Source of the DNA: Marinomonas posidonica_A
GTDB taxonomy: Bacteria; Pseudomonadota; Gammaproteobacteria; Pseudomonadales; Marinomonadaceae
Assembly (NCBI RefSeq): GCF_043643765.1
Contig: NZ_JBHZSP010000005.1
Span: 1-64,000, forward strand
Length of the DNA: 64,000 bases
Reading direction: 5' to 3'
Position 1 is the first letter of the stretch. Every line of letters starts with the position of its first letter. Positions 16,397-24,568 of this stretch are shown one piece after another. Position numbers and translations under genes: made by a program. A model generated the notes under the pieces. It worked only from the letters and a program-made list of their open reading frames with translations, did not search any database and had not been told where the DNA came from.

Positions 16397-17479
16397 ATGG
16401 AAGGCTTTGATGCATGGGTGTCTTTGCAGGAGGGGGAAGGGGCTTTTTTTAGTGTGCAGGCGGCGTTAGATGCCGCACCGAAGGATGAATCTTATTATCG
16501 AATTTATGTTTCAGATGGCCATTATCAAGAGCGTATTTGCATTACTCGAAGCAATTTAGAAATTGTTGGTGCTGGGCGTTCTAAAGTGATGATTCATGGG
16601 GCCGTATGCGCTGGTATGTTGAAAGAAGCGGGTCATATAGAGGGCACGCTTGGCAGTCGAATTGTTGAAATTGATGCCGTTAATGTCACCTTGAAGCACC
16701 TTTCCATTGCTAATCAGTGGGATTACCTTGCGAATCTACGAAAGCCAGATCATGATCCAAGCAAGCAGCAACACCCTCAGGCCGTCGCTTTATTGATTAA
16801 TGAAGGTAGTGACCAAGTGCTATTGGATGATGTCTGTTTAGACAGCTTTCAAGATACCTTCTGTGCACAAGGTGGTAGGAGTTATCTAAGAAATTGTCAG
16901 ATAAAAGGTAACATTGATTTTGTTTTTGGCTCCGGATGTGTGTTGTTGGAGTCGTGTGAGTTGCTGTGTAAGGTGTATCCCTCGAAAAATAAGGTGCTTG
17001 GGTATGTGGCAGCCCCCAGTACGAATCGCCATAGATTTTATGGCTTTGTTTTTCTACGATGTAGTATTTATCGTGAAAACATTGATTTCAAGTCAAATTT
17101 AGAAACTAATAACTATGCCCTAGGCCGGCCTTGGCATCCGACCAAGACATTTTCAGATGGCCGTTATGCCGACCCAGATGCAATCGGTGTTGCCCTGTAC
17201 ATAGAATGTGAACTGGGGGAGCACCTATATGGCTGGGACAAAATGCATGGTTTAGCAAAGGATAGCGCTAAGCGATACTTTGAACCTGATAAAGATGCCC
17301 GCTTTTATGAGTGGCGTAATAGTGGCGCTGGGGCGCTTCATTCTGGCTATAAAGGCGTGTGGCCCAAAGCAGAGAACTTCGCCGAATTAGGGCAAGGTTT
17401 GTTACCAGCATTACGTGAGGAAGTTCTAGGGGAGTGGGGCTTATCGTTTAAATTGCCTTCTAAATCATCCCGTCTTTAA
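16397..17479 (+). CDS. Pectin methylesterase (CE8), cytoplasmic type
   Basis: 360 residues of the right-handed beta-helix CE8 family. Family signatures are QAVALLI, FQDTFCAQGGRSYLRNCQI (first catalytic Asp in QDT), NIDFVFGSG (second Asp) and LGRPW (Arg). No signal peptide or lipobox is present: the N-terminus MEGFDAWVSLQEGEG is soluble, so it probably de-esterifies imported methylated oligogalacturonides in the cytoplasm before Ogl acts. The start at 16397 has TAGGAG 7 bases upstream; ATG at 16391 is too close to that site. It lies just after a terminator. Confidence 0.88.
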   Translation: MEGFDAWVSLQEGEGAFFSVQAALDAAPKDESYYRIYVSDGHYQERICITRSNLEIVGAGRSKVMIHGAVCAGMLKEAGHIEGTLGSRIVEIDAVNVTLKHLSIANQWDYLANLRKPDHDPSKQQHPQAVALLINEGSDQVLLDDVCLDSFQDTFCAQGGRSYLRNCQIKGNIDFVFGSGCVLLESCELLCKVYPSKNKVLGYVAAPSTNRHRFYGFVFLRCSIYRENIDFKSNLETNNYALGRPWHPTKTFSDGRYADPDAIGVALYIECELGEHLYGWDKMHGLAKDSAKRYFEPDKDARFYEWRNSGAGALHSGYKGVWPKAENFAELGQGLLPALREEVLGEWGLSFKLPSKSSRL

Positions 17480-17764
17480 AAGTGCCTACCAGAATCCGTT
17501 AACTTGAGTATTTTGGTTGATCAAACCCTGGGCAATTTTCTCTGTTCCATTTCCTTGTCACAGGTCGTGATTCGAATGTCTTTTAAATAACCGTAAATTC
17601 ATGAAAATAGAATTTATTTCTGCAGTTTAATGGGAACTTAACAAATATAAGGGTACAATTGCGCGAATTTTGTCCCATATCTAGATCCGATGTGCTTAAA
17701 AGTCTGTTTCGCAAGGGCGGAATGCGACACTTAATTTGAGCCTCGCTTATTACAGAGAAATAAA

Positions 17765-19585
17765 ATGTCTATTGATATTAGTAAGTTACGTAACGTCGCT
17801 ATTATAGCTCACGTTGACCATGGTAAAACAACACTCGTTGACCAGCTATTAAGCCAGTCAGGAACACTTGATCGTAAAGACGAAGGTGCAGAGCGCATCA
17901 TGGACTCCAACGATCAAGAAAAAGAACGTGGTATTACCATCTTAGCGAAAAACACAGCGATTAAATGGAACGACTACCGTATCAATATCGTAGACACACC
18001 TGGACACGCTGACTTCGGTGGTGAAGTAGAGCGCGTATTGTCTATGGTTGACTCTGTATTGTTGTTGGTTGATGCGGTTGATGGTCCAATGCCACAAACG
18101 CGCTTCGTGACGTCTAAAGCATTTGAGCGTGGTTTACGTCCAATCGTTGTTATCAACAAGATTGACCGTCCAGGTGCTCGCCCTGATTGGGTAATGGATC
18201 AAGTATTTGATCTGTTTGATAGTCTTGGAGCATCGGAAGAGCAGCTTGATTTCCCTGTTATTTATGCATCTGCCATTAATGGTATTTCTGGTAATGATCC
18301 AGAGCAAATGGCAGAAGACATGACGCCACTTTACCAAATGATTGTCGACAGTGTACCTGTTCCTGACGTTGACCCAGAAGGCACGTTCCAAATGCAGGTA
18401 TCCGCATTGGATTACGATAGCTACGTTGGTGTTATCGGTGTGGGTCGTATTACTCGTGGTAGTTTGTCTCCTAACCAACAAGTTGTCGTGAAATCGGCTG
18501 ATGGTAAAGAGCGTAAAGGTAAAGTGCTAAACGTTAAGGGCTACCATGGTCTACAGCGTGTCGACACGGACCAAGCTTACGCTGGTGACATCGTTTGTAT
18601 TACGGGTATTGATGGTCTAAGTATCTCGGATACTTTGTGTGATCCGACATGTGTTGAATCTCTACCAGTTTTGACGGTAGATGAGCCAACGGTTAGCATG
18701 ACCTTCATCGTTAACGATTCACCATTTGCCGGTAAAGAAGGTAAGTTCGTTACAACGCGAAACATCAAAGACCGTCTAGAACAAGAGCTTATCCATAACG
18801 TAGCACTGCGTGTGACTCAAGGTGATACACCTGATAAATTCATCGTATCGGGTCGTGGTGAATTGCACTTATCTGTATTGATTGAAACCATGCGTCGTGA
18901 AGGTTTCGAAATGGGCGTATCGCGTCCAGAAGTAGTGAAAAAAGAAATTGATGGCCAAATTCAAGAACCGTTTGAGCAAGTGGTAATTGATGTTGAAGAT
19001 CAGCATCAAGGTTCCATCATGGAAGAGCTTGGTCTGCGTAAAGCAGAACTAACGAACATGGAGCCTGATGGTAAAGGTCGTGTACGTCTTGAGTTCATCG
19101 TGCCTTCTCGTGGCTTGATCGGTTTCCGTGGCTTGTTCCTAACTCTGACGTCTGGCTCCGGTATCATGACCAGTGTTTTTGATCACTATGGTCCTGTTAA
19201 AGACGGTGAAGTAAGTGGCCGTCAAAACGGTGTACTGGTTAGTATGTTGACTGGTAAAACAGCGGCTTACGCTTTGTTCAACTTGCAAAGTCGTGGACGT
19301 ATGTTCTTGGGGCATGCGGTGGACATCTACGAAGGTCAGATCATCGGTATTCACTCACGTGATAACGATCTAGCGGTTAACCCAGTGAAGGGTAAGCAGC
19401 TGACTAACGTACGTGCTTCTGGTACGGATGAAGCCTTGACGCTGACACCGCCAATTAAGCACACTCTTGAGCAAGCGCTTGAGTTTATCGAAGACGATGA
19501 GTTGGTCGAAGTGACACCAGAAAGCATTCGTATTCGTAAGAAATTACTAACGGAAAACGAGCGTAAGCGCGCTGGCCGTAAGTAA
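17765..19585 (+). CDS. typA: Ribosome-associated GTPase TypA/BipA
   Basis: 606 residues. GTPase motifs: AHVDHGKTTL (16-25), the switch region with RGITI, DTPGHADFGGEVERVL and NKIDRPGARP, then EF-Tu domain 2, EF-G-like domains and the TypA-specific C-terminal region (GKQLTNVRASGTDEALTL). It assists 50S assembly and translation at low temperature and under stress. Codon use is strongly biased toward the common codons seen in highly expressed genes. TACAAT at 17654 could be its -10 box but the -35 is poor. Confidence 0.97.
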   Translation: MSIDISKLRNVAIIAHVDHGKTTLVDQLLSQSGTLDRKDEGAERIMDSNDQEKERGITILAKNTAIKWNDYRINIVDTPGHADFGGEVERVLSMVDSVLLLVDAVDGPMPQTRFVTSKAFERGLRPIVVINKIDRPGARPDWVMDQVFDLFDSLGASEEQLDFPVIYASAINGISGNDPEQMAEDMTPLYQMIVDSVPVPDVDPEGTFQMQVSALDYDSYVGVIGVGRITRGSLSPNQQVVVKSADGKERKGKVLNVKGYHGLQRVDTDQAYAGDIVCITGIDGLSISDTLCDPTCVESLPVLTVDEPTVSMTFIVNDSPFAGKEGKFVTTRNIKDRLEQELIHNVALRVTQGDTPDKFIVSGRGELHLSVLIETMRREGFEMGVSRPEVVKKEIDGQIQEPFEQVVIDVEDQHQGSIMEELGLRKAELTNMEPDGKGRVRLEFIVPSRGLIGFRGLFLTLTSGSGIMTSVFDHYGPVKDGEVSGRQNGVLVSMLTGKTAAYALFNLQSRGRMFLGHAVDIYEGQIIGIHSRDNDLAVNPVKGKQLTNVRASGTDEALTLTPPIKHTLEQALEFIEDDELVEVTPESIRIRKKLLTENERKRAGRK

Positions 19586-19590
19586 GTGTT

Positions 19591-19693
19591 ATGGCTATGT
19601 TCAGATCAAATTGAGCATAGCCATTAAGCGAGCAGCAGCAAATAAGCCTTTTGGCTTAGGAGCGACAGAAGCGCCTTCGGGCGCTTTTGTTTT
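19591..19693 (+). terminator. typA 3' end: stem-loop and terminator
   Basis: Two structures follow typA. ATGGCTATGTTCA (19591-19603) pairs with TGAGCATAGCCAT (19612-19624) with one wobble, without a T-run. Then AAGCGCC TTCG GGCGCTT (19669-19686), with a stable tetraloop, is followed by TTGTTTT and is the intrinsic terminator. The dtd start lies only 34 bases beyond it. Confidence 0.8.
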
Positions 19694-19726
19694 ATCTGGC
19701 TTATGGAGCAGAAAAAGAGGACTGGG

Positions 19727-20161
19727 ATGAAAGTATTAGTACAACGAGCCTTAAATGCCAGCGTGAGTGTGGAAGGCGAGGTGGTGGGTGCCATAGATCA
19801 TGGTCAGCTGGTTTTGGTTGGCATTGAAAAGGGTGATACCGAAATGGATGTTCAACGCCTTACGGATAAGTTGCTTAAATATCGCATGTTCAGCGATGAT
19901 GAGGGCAAGATGAATCTAAATGTCCAACAAGTTGATGGTGGTGTTCTGCTGGTGTCGCAATTTACTCTAGCGGCTGACACCAAAAAAGGCCTACGTCCTG
20001 GATTTTCCAGTGCGGCTGTGCCAGCCGAAGGAGAACGTTTGTTTAATGCGTTTGTTGAAAAAGTGCGCGCTCAGCATGGCAAAGTTGAAACCGGTCGTTT
20101 CGGTGCTGACATGAAGGTCGCCTTCATTAATGATGGTCCTGTGACTTTTATGCTGGATTAA
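19727..20161 (+). CDS. dtd: D-aminoacyl-tRNA deacylase
   Basis: 144 residues, normal family length. It hydrolyses D-amino acids from mischarged tRNA. The two active-site motifs are present: SQFTLAADTKKGLRPGFS (about 77) and the C-terminal NDGPVTFMLD (Gly-cisPro selectivity loop). The start MKVLVQRAL at 19727 follows GGACTGGG; a 24-base longer frame is not conserved. Confidence 0.95.
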   Translation: MKVLVQRALNASVSVEGEVVGAIDHGQLVLVGIEKGDTEMDVQRLTDKLLKYRMFSDDEGKMNLNVQQVDGGVLLVSQFTLAADTKKGLRPGFSSAAVPAEGERLFNAFVEKVRAQHGKVETGRFGADMKVAFINDGPVTFMLD

Positions 20162-20191
20162 GCGACACCAATTTAGACTCGCAGCGTAAAA

Positions 20192-20216
20192 TGCCTGACA
20201 CAGAGTTGTTCAGGCA
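20192..20216 (-). terminator. Probable terminator of the tat operon
   Basis: TGCCTGA (20192-20198) and TCAGGCA (20210-20216) form a 7-base stem, with TTTTA following on the minus strand. It lies just beyond the tatC stop and is also near the dtd 3' end. Confidence 0.55.
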
Positions 20217-20232
20217 CGAATGAATTAAGTGG

Positions 20233-21015
20233 CTAGGCTTTGGGCTCTGTCGCTTGAGTGTTATCTTCCGTCTCTTCACTTTCTTCATCATCCTGATTTT
20301 TTACTGTTCGGCCCGCCAATAAGCCGACTTCGAACAGCATCCACATGGGAATGGCCAATAAGGTTTGAGAGAAAATATCTGGTGGTGTGATCAGCATGCC
20401 GACAACAAAGCACCCGAGGAAGATAAAAGGCCGCTTTTTGGAGAGTTTGGCAACGGTAGTGGCACCGGCTTTGATCAAGAGATAAGTGGCCACTGGAATT
20501 TCAAAGGTCACGCCAAAGGCAAAAAACAGCTTGAGGACAAAGTTCAGATAGTTATTAATGTCCGTCATGACCGTCACTTCACCCGGGCCGACTGTGGTGA
20601 AGAAGCCAAAAATCAAAGGTAACACCACGAAGTAAGCGAAAAGCACCCCCATGTAGAATAGAAAGATACTGGAGATGAGCAGTGGGATGGCGATGGTCTT
20701 CTCGTTCTTATACAAGGCAGGAGCGATAAAAGACCAAGCTTGGAATAGGGTGTAAGGAACAGATATTAAAACAGCAATGGCGAAGGTCAATTTTAAGGGC
20801 GCTAGAAAAGGCGACGCCACTTCGGTCGCAATCAAAGAACTGCCTTCCGGCAAGAGTAATCTCAGAGGTTCGGAGACGATCAAATATAAATCATTGGCAA
20901 AATAATACAGGCCAATGAAAATCAGTAAAATGGCTAAAACTGACTTAAGAAGTCGATTTCTTAGTTCAATTAAATGCGCCACTAAAGGGGCTTGTTGGGA
21001 TGAATCTGTACTCAT
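20233..21015 (-). CDS. tatC: Twin-arginine translocase subunit TatC
   Basis: 260 residues with six membrane helices. The conserved N-terminal HLIELRNRLLKSV (14-26) is part of the signal-peptide docking surface, and FGVTFEIPVATYLLIKAGA is the TatC helix segment. It receives folded proteins carrying RR signals, together with TatB. The C-terminal tail is acidic. It is the last gene of the ubiE-ubiB-hisE-tatA-tatB-tatC run. Confidence 0.97.
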   Translation of the reverse strand: MSTDSSQQAPLVAHLIELRNRLLKSVLAILLIFIGLYYFANDLYLIVSEPLRLLLPEGSSLIATEVASPFLAPLKLTFAIAVLISVPYTLFQAWSFIAPALYKNEKTIAIPLLISSIFLFYMGVLFAYFVVLPLIFGFFTTVGPGEVTVMTDINNYLNFVLKLFFAFGVTFEIPVATYLLIKAGATTVAKLSKKRPFIFLGCFVVGMLITPPDIFSQTLLAIPMWMLFEVGLLAGRTVKNQDDEESEETEDNTQATEPKA

Positions 21016-21039
21016 AAAAGGCTAGCCCGTATCTTGTGA

Positions 21040-21444
21040 TCAGGAATCAATTAATCGCTGCGTGTCTTGTTTTGCCTTTGTGTCCGTATCGGTCATGGCT
21101 TCAGGGGATTCCGTCAGATCAGCCGCATCGACTTGGTCTGTGTGTTGCGCAGTCGCGACAGGAATGGGCTCTGGTTCGGTTTGCGACACAGCAAGCGGGG
21201 TGATGGTGTTTTGGATTGCCTGACCTTCTTGCAGCATGCGCTTGTTGGTTTCGGCAATTTTTTGCTGCATCTCTTCGTTATCAAGCTGAGCATTAATCTC
21301 TCTTTGTACGGAGTTAATGCTGCGACGAATTTTACGGACCCAAAGGCCCGCTGTCTTGGCGGCGTGAGGAAGGCGCTCGGGGCCTAAAATTAATAGGCCA
21401 ACCACGAAGACAACTAACAGTTCCGAAAAGCCAATATCGAACAC
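21040..21444 (-). CDS. tatB: Sec-independent translocase subunit TatB
   Basis: 134 residues. N-terminal membrane helix FDIGFSELLVVFVVGLLILG with the TatB-type Glu at position 8 and the GPERLPHAAKTAG amphipathic helix, then a long charged tail. It partners TatC in signal recognition. The start is 3 bases after the tatA stop, so the two are coupled. Confidence 0.95.
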   Translation of the reverse strand: MFDIGFSELLVVFVVGLLILGPERLPHAAKTAGLWVRKIRRSINSVQREINAQLDNEEMQQKIAETNKRMLQEGQAIQNTITPLAVSQTEPEPIPVATAQHTDQVDAADLTESPEAMTDTDTKAKQDTQRLIDS

Positions 21445-21447
21445 GGA

Positions 21448-21666
21448 TTAAGCGCTCTTATCGTCTTTTTTGGCTTCGCCATCGATGACTTTTTGCTGAG
21501 CGGTTTTATCCGCTTCGTCATCACCGTCTTTATCGACCGCTTCTTTAAAGCCTTTTACCGCGCCACCAAGGTCAGAGCCTAAATTTTTCAATTTTTTCGT
21601 GCCAAAAATAAGCACTAAGATGGCCAACACGATAAGAAGTTGCCAAATACTGATTCCACCTAACAT
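21448..21666 (-). CDS. tatA: Sec-independent translocase subunit TatA
   Basis: 72 residues: one membrane helix (IWQLLIVLAILVLIFG), the FGTKKL hinge, and an amphipathic helix (GSDLGGAVKGFKEAV) followed by a charged tail. TatA oligomers form the transport conduit. A ribosome site (AGGAGAAATG, minus strand) sits directly ahead. Confidence 0.95.
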   Translation of the reverse strand: MLGGISIWQLLIVLAILVLIFGTKKLKNLGSDLGGAVKGFKEAVDKDGDDEADKTAQQKVIDGEAKKDDKSA

Positions 21667-21697
21667 AACATTTCTCCTGCTTATTCGTTTCTACTGC

Positions 21698-22030
21698 TTA
21701 TTGGTCTCGGCTGGCTTTTTCATCTAAGCCAGACAGATTAAATCGACGAGCTAACTCATCCAGTATAGCATCAGGACCCAAGTCTAAATGAGATAACATA
21801 ACTAAGGTATGAAACCAAAGGTCAGCTGTTTCATAGACCAGATCAGATTTATCACCTGACGTGATCGCGTCTTTCGCTGCAATAATTGTTTCAATGCTCT
21901 CTTCACCAACTTTTTCAAGGATCTTATTTAATCCTTTGGCATGTAGGCTAGCGACATAAGAAGAATCGGCTGAAGCGTTTTTGCGTTGCTCTAGAGTGGC
22001 TGCTAACTCAGCCAAAACATCGGTTTTCAT
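21698..22030 (-). CDS. hisE: Phosphoribosyl-ATP pyrophosphatase
   Basis: 110 residues of the all-alpha NTP pyrophosphohydrolase fold. The motif KVGEESIETIIAAK (about 36-49) and the downstream ETADLWFHTLVML are the metal-binding segments of HisE, which performs the second step of histidine synthesis. hisI, usually adjacent in pseudomonads, is absent: ubiB ends 16 bases upstream. Confidence 0.94.
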   Translation of the reverse strand: MKTDVLAELAATLEQRKNASADSSYVASLHAKGLNKILEKVGEESIETIIAAKDAITSGDKSDLVYETADLWFHTLVMLSHLDLGPDAILDELARRFNLSGLDEKASRDQ

Positions 22031-22046
22031 TATAGTCTCTCAAATG

Positions 22047-23690
22047 TTACGGTTTTAAGACAAGTAAATACAAGCCTAATATAAACAATCCAATACTGGT
22101 CAGGTCTGCGTGCTTGAGTTGTTGCAGTGTGTCCGGCTCGGTTACTAACCAAGCTGCGGCTAAACTGAATACTCCTAATAAGCGGAATGGCCAGTTACGG
22201 CGACGCAGTTTCAGCTCTTGGCTTAGCTCTTTTATCTCATTGGTTTGCGCTTGCATGCGCTCTTCCTGATGGGATAATTGGGTTAATGCAGTAAACACTA
22301 GGTTAGGGATTTGCGGTAAATGGCCAGCCCATTGTGGGGCCTGTTTACGGACTTCTTCCATCACACGTTTTGGCCCCATTTGTTCACGCATCCAGCGTTC
22401 AAGGAATGGTTTCGCTGTTACCCAAAGGTCAAGATCTGGGTACAGTTGGCGACCTAAACCTTCAATGTTAAGTAAGGTTTTTTCAAGTAACACCAGTTGC
22501 GGCTGCACTTCCATATTAAAGCGGCGTGCCGTCTGGAACAAACCGATTAACACTTGGCCAAAGGAAATGTCTTTTAATGGCTTGGCAAACATGGGTTCAC
22601 AGACACTGCGTATGGCCGATTCGAAAGCATGTACCGGCGTACCTTTTGGTACCCAGCCACTTTCCACATGCAGCTCGGCGACGAGTCGATAATCTCGTTG
22701 GAAAAAGGCCAGCAAATTGCGGGCAAGATAGCTCTTATCTTCGTCGTCTAGACTGCCCATGATCGCGCAATCAATGGCAATGTATTTGGGCTTGTCTGGA
22801 TTGCTTGGGTCAACAAAAATGTTGCCAGGGTGCATGTCAGCATGAAAGAAGCTGTGTGAGAAAACTTGTGTGAAGAAAATTTCAACGCCACGTTCGGCCA
22901 AGCACTTCATGTTGACATTGGCTTGGTTGAGAGCCGGAATGTCGGCCACGGGAATGCCTGATATGCGTTCCATCACCATGACATTTCGATGGCAATAGTC
23001 CCAATACACTTGTGGGACATACAACAATTCAGATTGAGTAAAGTTGCGCTGTAGTAAGCCAGTATTGGCGGCTTCTTTTGCTAAATCTAATTCATCTAAA
23101 ATGGTGTATTCGTAGTCTGTTACCACTTCAATTGGGCGCAAGCGACGACCATCTTCACTGACGTTGGCAACCAAATGTGCCAAGCTGTACAGCAAGCTGA
23201 TGTCCTTGCCGATGGTGTTTTCGATTTTAGGTCGAATCACTTTAACCACTACGGCTTCGCCACTGTGCAAGGTGGCTGTATGCACTTGTGCAATAGATGC
23301 GGATGCGAGGGGTGTTTCTGAAAACTCCGCAAACAATTGCTCAATCGGTGCTTTTAAGTCGCGTTCAATAATGGCTTTTGCGACCTTGCCTGAAAACGGT
23401 GGTACTTTATCTTGTAATTTGGCCAGCTCGTCGGCTAAGTCATCGTCTAATAAGTCGCGACGAGTAGAGAGAATTTGCCCAAACTTCACAAAGATAGGGC
23501 CAAGTGACTCTAGCGCTAGGCGCAGTCGTTCGCCGCGATTTTTGCTAGCTCGTTTACGGCCAATGGCACATAACGCGCCGAGTGTATAACGCAGATACCA
23601 AGGCAGTAGAGAAAAAGGAATAAACACGTCAAGGCGAAAGCGCACCACAGTGTAAAGGATGCGCAGAAAACGAAATGCACTGGTGAACAT
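22047..23690 (-). CDS. ubiB: Ubiquinone biosynthesis protein UbiB
   Basis: 547-residue ABC1/ADCK atypical kinase-like ATPase needed for ubiquinone synthesis. The KxGQ motif is seen in GPIFVKFGQILSTRRDLL (about 69), and the catalytic-loop equivalents appear in SFFHADMHPGNIFV and YIAIDCAIMGSL. Two C-terminal hydrophobic helices anchor it. It starts only 2 bases after the ubiE stop. The usual intervening gene ubiJ is not present. Confidence 0.95.
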   Translation of the reverse strand: MFTSAFRFLRILYTVVRFRLDVFIPFSLLPWYLRYTLGALCAIGRKRASKNRGERLRLALESLGPIFVKFGQILSTRRDLLDDDLADELAKLQDKVPPFSGKVAKAIIERDLKAPIEQLFAEFSETPLASASIAQVHTATLHSGEAVVVKVIRPKIENTIGKDISLLYSLAHLVANVSEDGRRLRPIEVVTDYEYTILDELDLAKEAANTGLLQRNFTQSELLYVPQVYWDYCHRNVMVMERISGIPVADIPALNQANVNMKCLAERGVEIFFTQVFSHSFFHADMHPGNIFVDPSNPDKPKYIAIDCAIMGSLDDEDKSYLARNLLAFFQRDYRLVAELHVESGWVPKGTPVHAFESAIRSVCEPMFAKPLKDISFGQVLIGLFQTARRFNMEVQPQLVLLEKTLLNIEGLGRQLYPDLDLWVTAKPFLERWMREQMGPKRVMEEVRKQAPQWAGHLPQIPNLVFTALTQLSHQEERMQAQTNEIKELSQELKLRRRNWPFRLLGVFSLAAAWLVTEPDTLQQLKHADLTSIGLFILGLYLLVLKP

Positions 23691-23692
23691 GG

Positions 23693-24448
23693 TTAGAATT
23701 TAAACCCTTTGTGGAGTGCGACAATGCCGCCGGTCAGATTTTGAAAGCTGGTGCGTTCGAAGCCAACGTCTTCCATCATGCCTTTTAGCGTTTCTTGATC
23801 TGGGTGCATGCGGATGGATTCGGCCAAATAGCGATAACTGTCTGCGTCGTTGGCGATCAACTTACCCATAGCCGGTAGCAGGCGGAAGGAATACTGGTCG
23901 TAGATCTTTGATAGTACTTCTGATTCAGGTTTGGAGAACTCTAACACTAACAGACGACCGCCCGGCTTGAGGACGCGATACATAGAGGCCAATGCTTTGG
24001 ATTTGTCCGTGACGTTACGCAGGCCAAAGGCAATGGTGATGCAGTCAAAGGTATTATCTGGGAAAGGCAATTCTTCGGCATTGGCTTGCACAAATTTCAC
24101 ATTACCAACCACACCTTGATTGGCTAGCTTGTCACGCCCCACTTTTAGCATGGAATCGTTAATGTCAGCGAGAATGACCTGGCCTTCACTGCCAACCAAA
24201 CGAGAGAATTTCAATGTCAGGTCGCCAGTACCGCCAGCAATATCCAAAACCTTGTTGCCTGCACGAACACCTGATTGGCTAATGGTATGGCGTTTCCATA
24301 GGCGATGAACACCACCTGACATCAAGTCATTCATAATGTCGTATTTGGCGGCAACCGAGTGAAACACTTGCGCTACGGCTTGTACTTTTTCATCGGCTGG
24401 AATTTCTTTAAAGCCAAAATGGGTGGTGTTCTTTTGGTCATCTTGCAT
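23693..24448 (-). CDS. ubiE: Ubiquinone/menaquinone C-methyltransferase UbiE
   Basis: 251 residues, the same length as E. coli UbiE. SAM motif VLDIAGGTGDLTLKF (about 67), plus FDCITIAFGLRNVTDK and VLKPGGRLLVLEFSKP. The start at 24448 (MQDDQKNTTHFGF) aligns with the E. coli N-terminus; AGGA lies 11 bases upstream. In-frame Mets at 24460 and 24502 only add unconserved residues. First gene of the ubi-his-tat run. Confidence 0.95.
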   Translation of the reverse strand: MQDDQKNTTHFGFKEIPADEKVQAVAQVFHSVAAKYDIMNDLMSGGVHRLWKRHTISQSGVRAGNKVLDIAGGTGDLTLKFSRLVGSEGQVILADINDSMLKVGRDKLANQGVVGNVKFVQANAEELPFPDNTFDCITIAFGLRNVTDKSKALASMYRVLKPGGRLLVLEFSKPESEVLSKIYDQYSFRLLPAMGKLIANDADSYRYLAESIRMHPDQETLKGMMEDVGFERTSFQNLTGGIVALHKGFKF

Positions 24449-24568
24449 AAGTGAATTCATCCTAACAAAATGCTGGCAACAAAAAAGCGTCCAGCATGGC
24501 ATTATCTGTATGTGCTAATGGTGTTTATTGTACCTGTCGTAGCCGAGCGCGGGTACTGCTTATTCGGT

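Noticed and set aside
24470..24497. Terminator between the GGDEF gene and ubiE
   Set aside because: ATGCTGG and CCAGCAT can pair, but the loop is 14 bases and only a short T stretch follows on the minus strand. Too weak to list.
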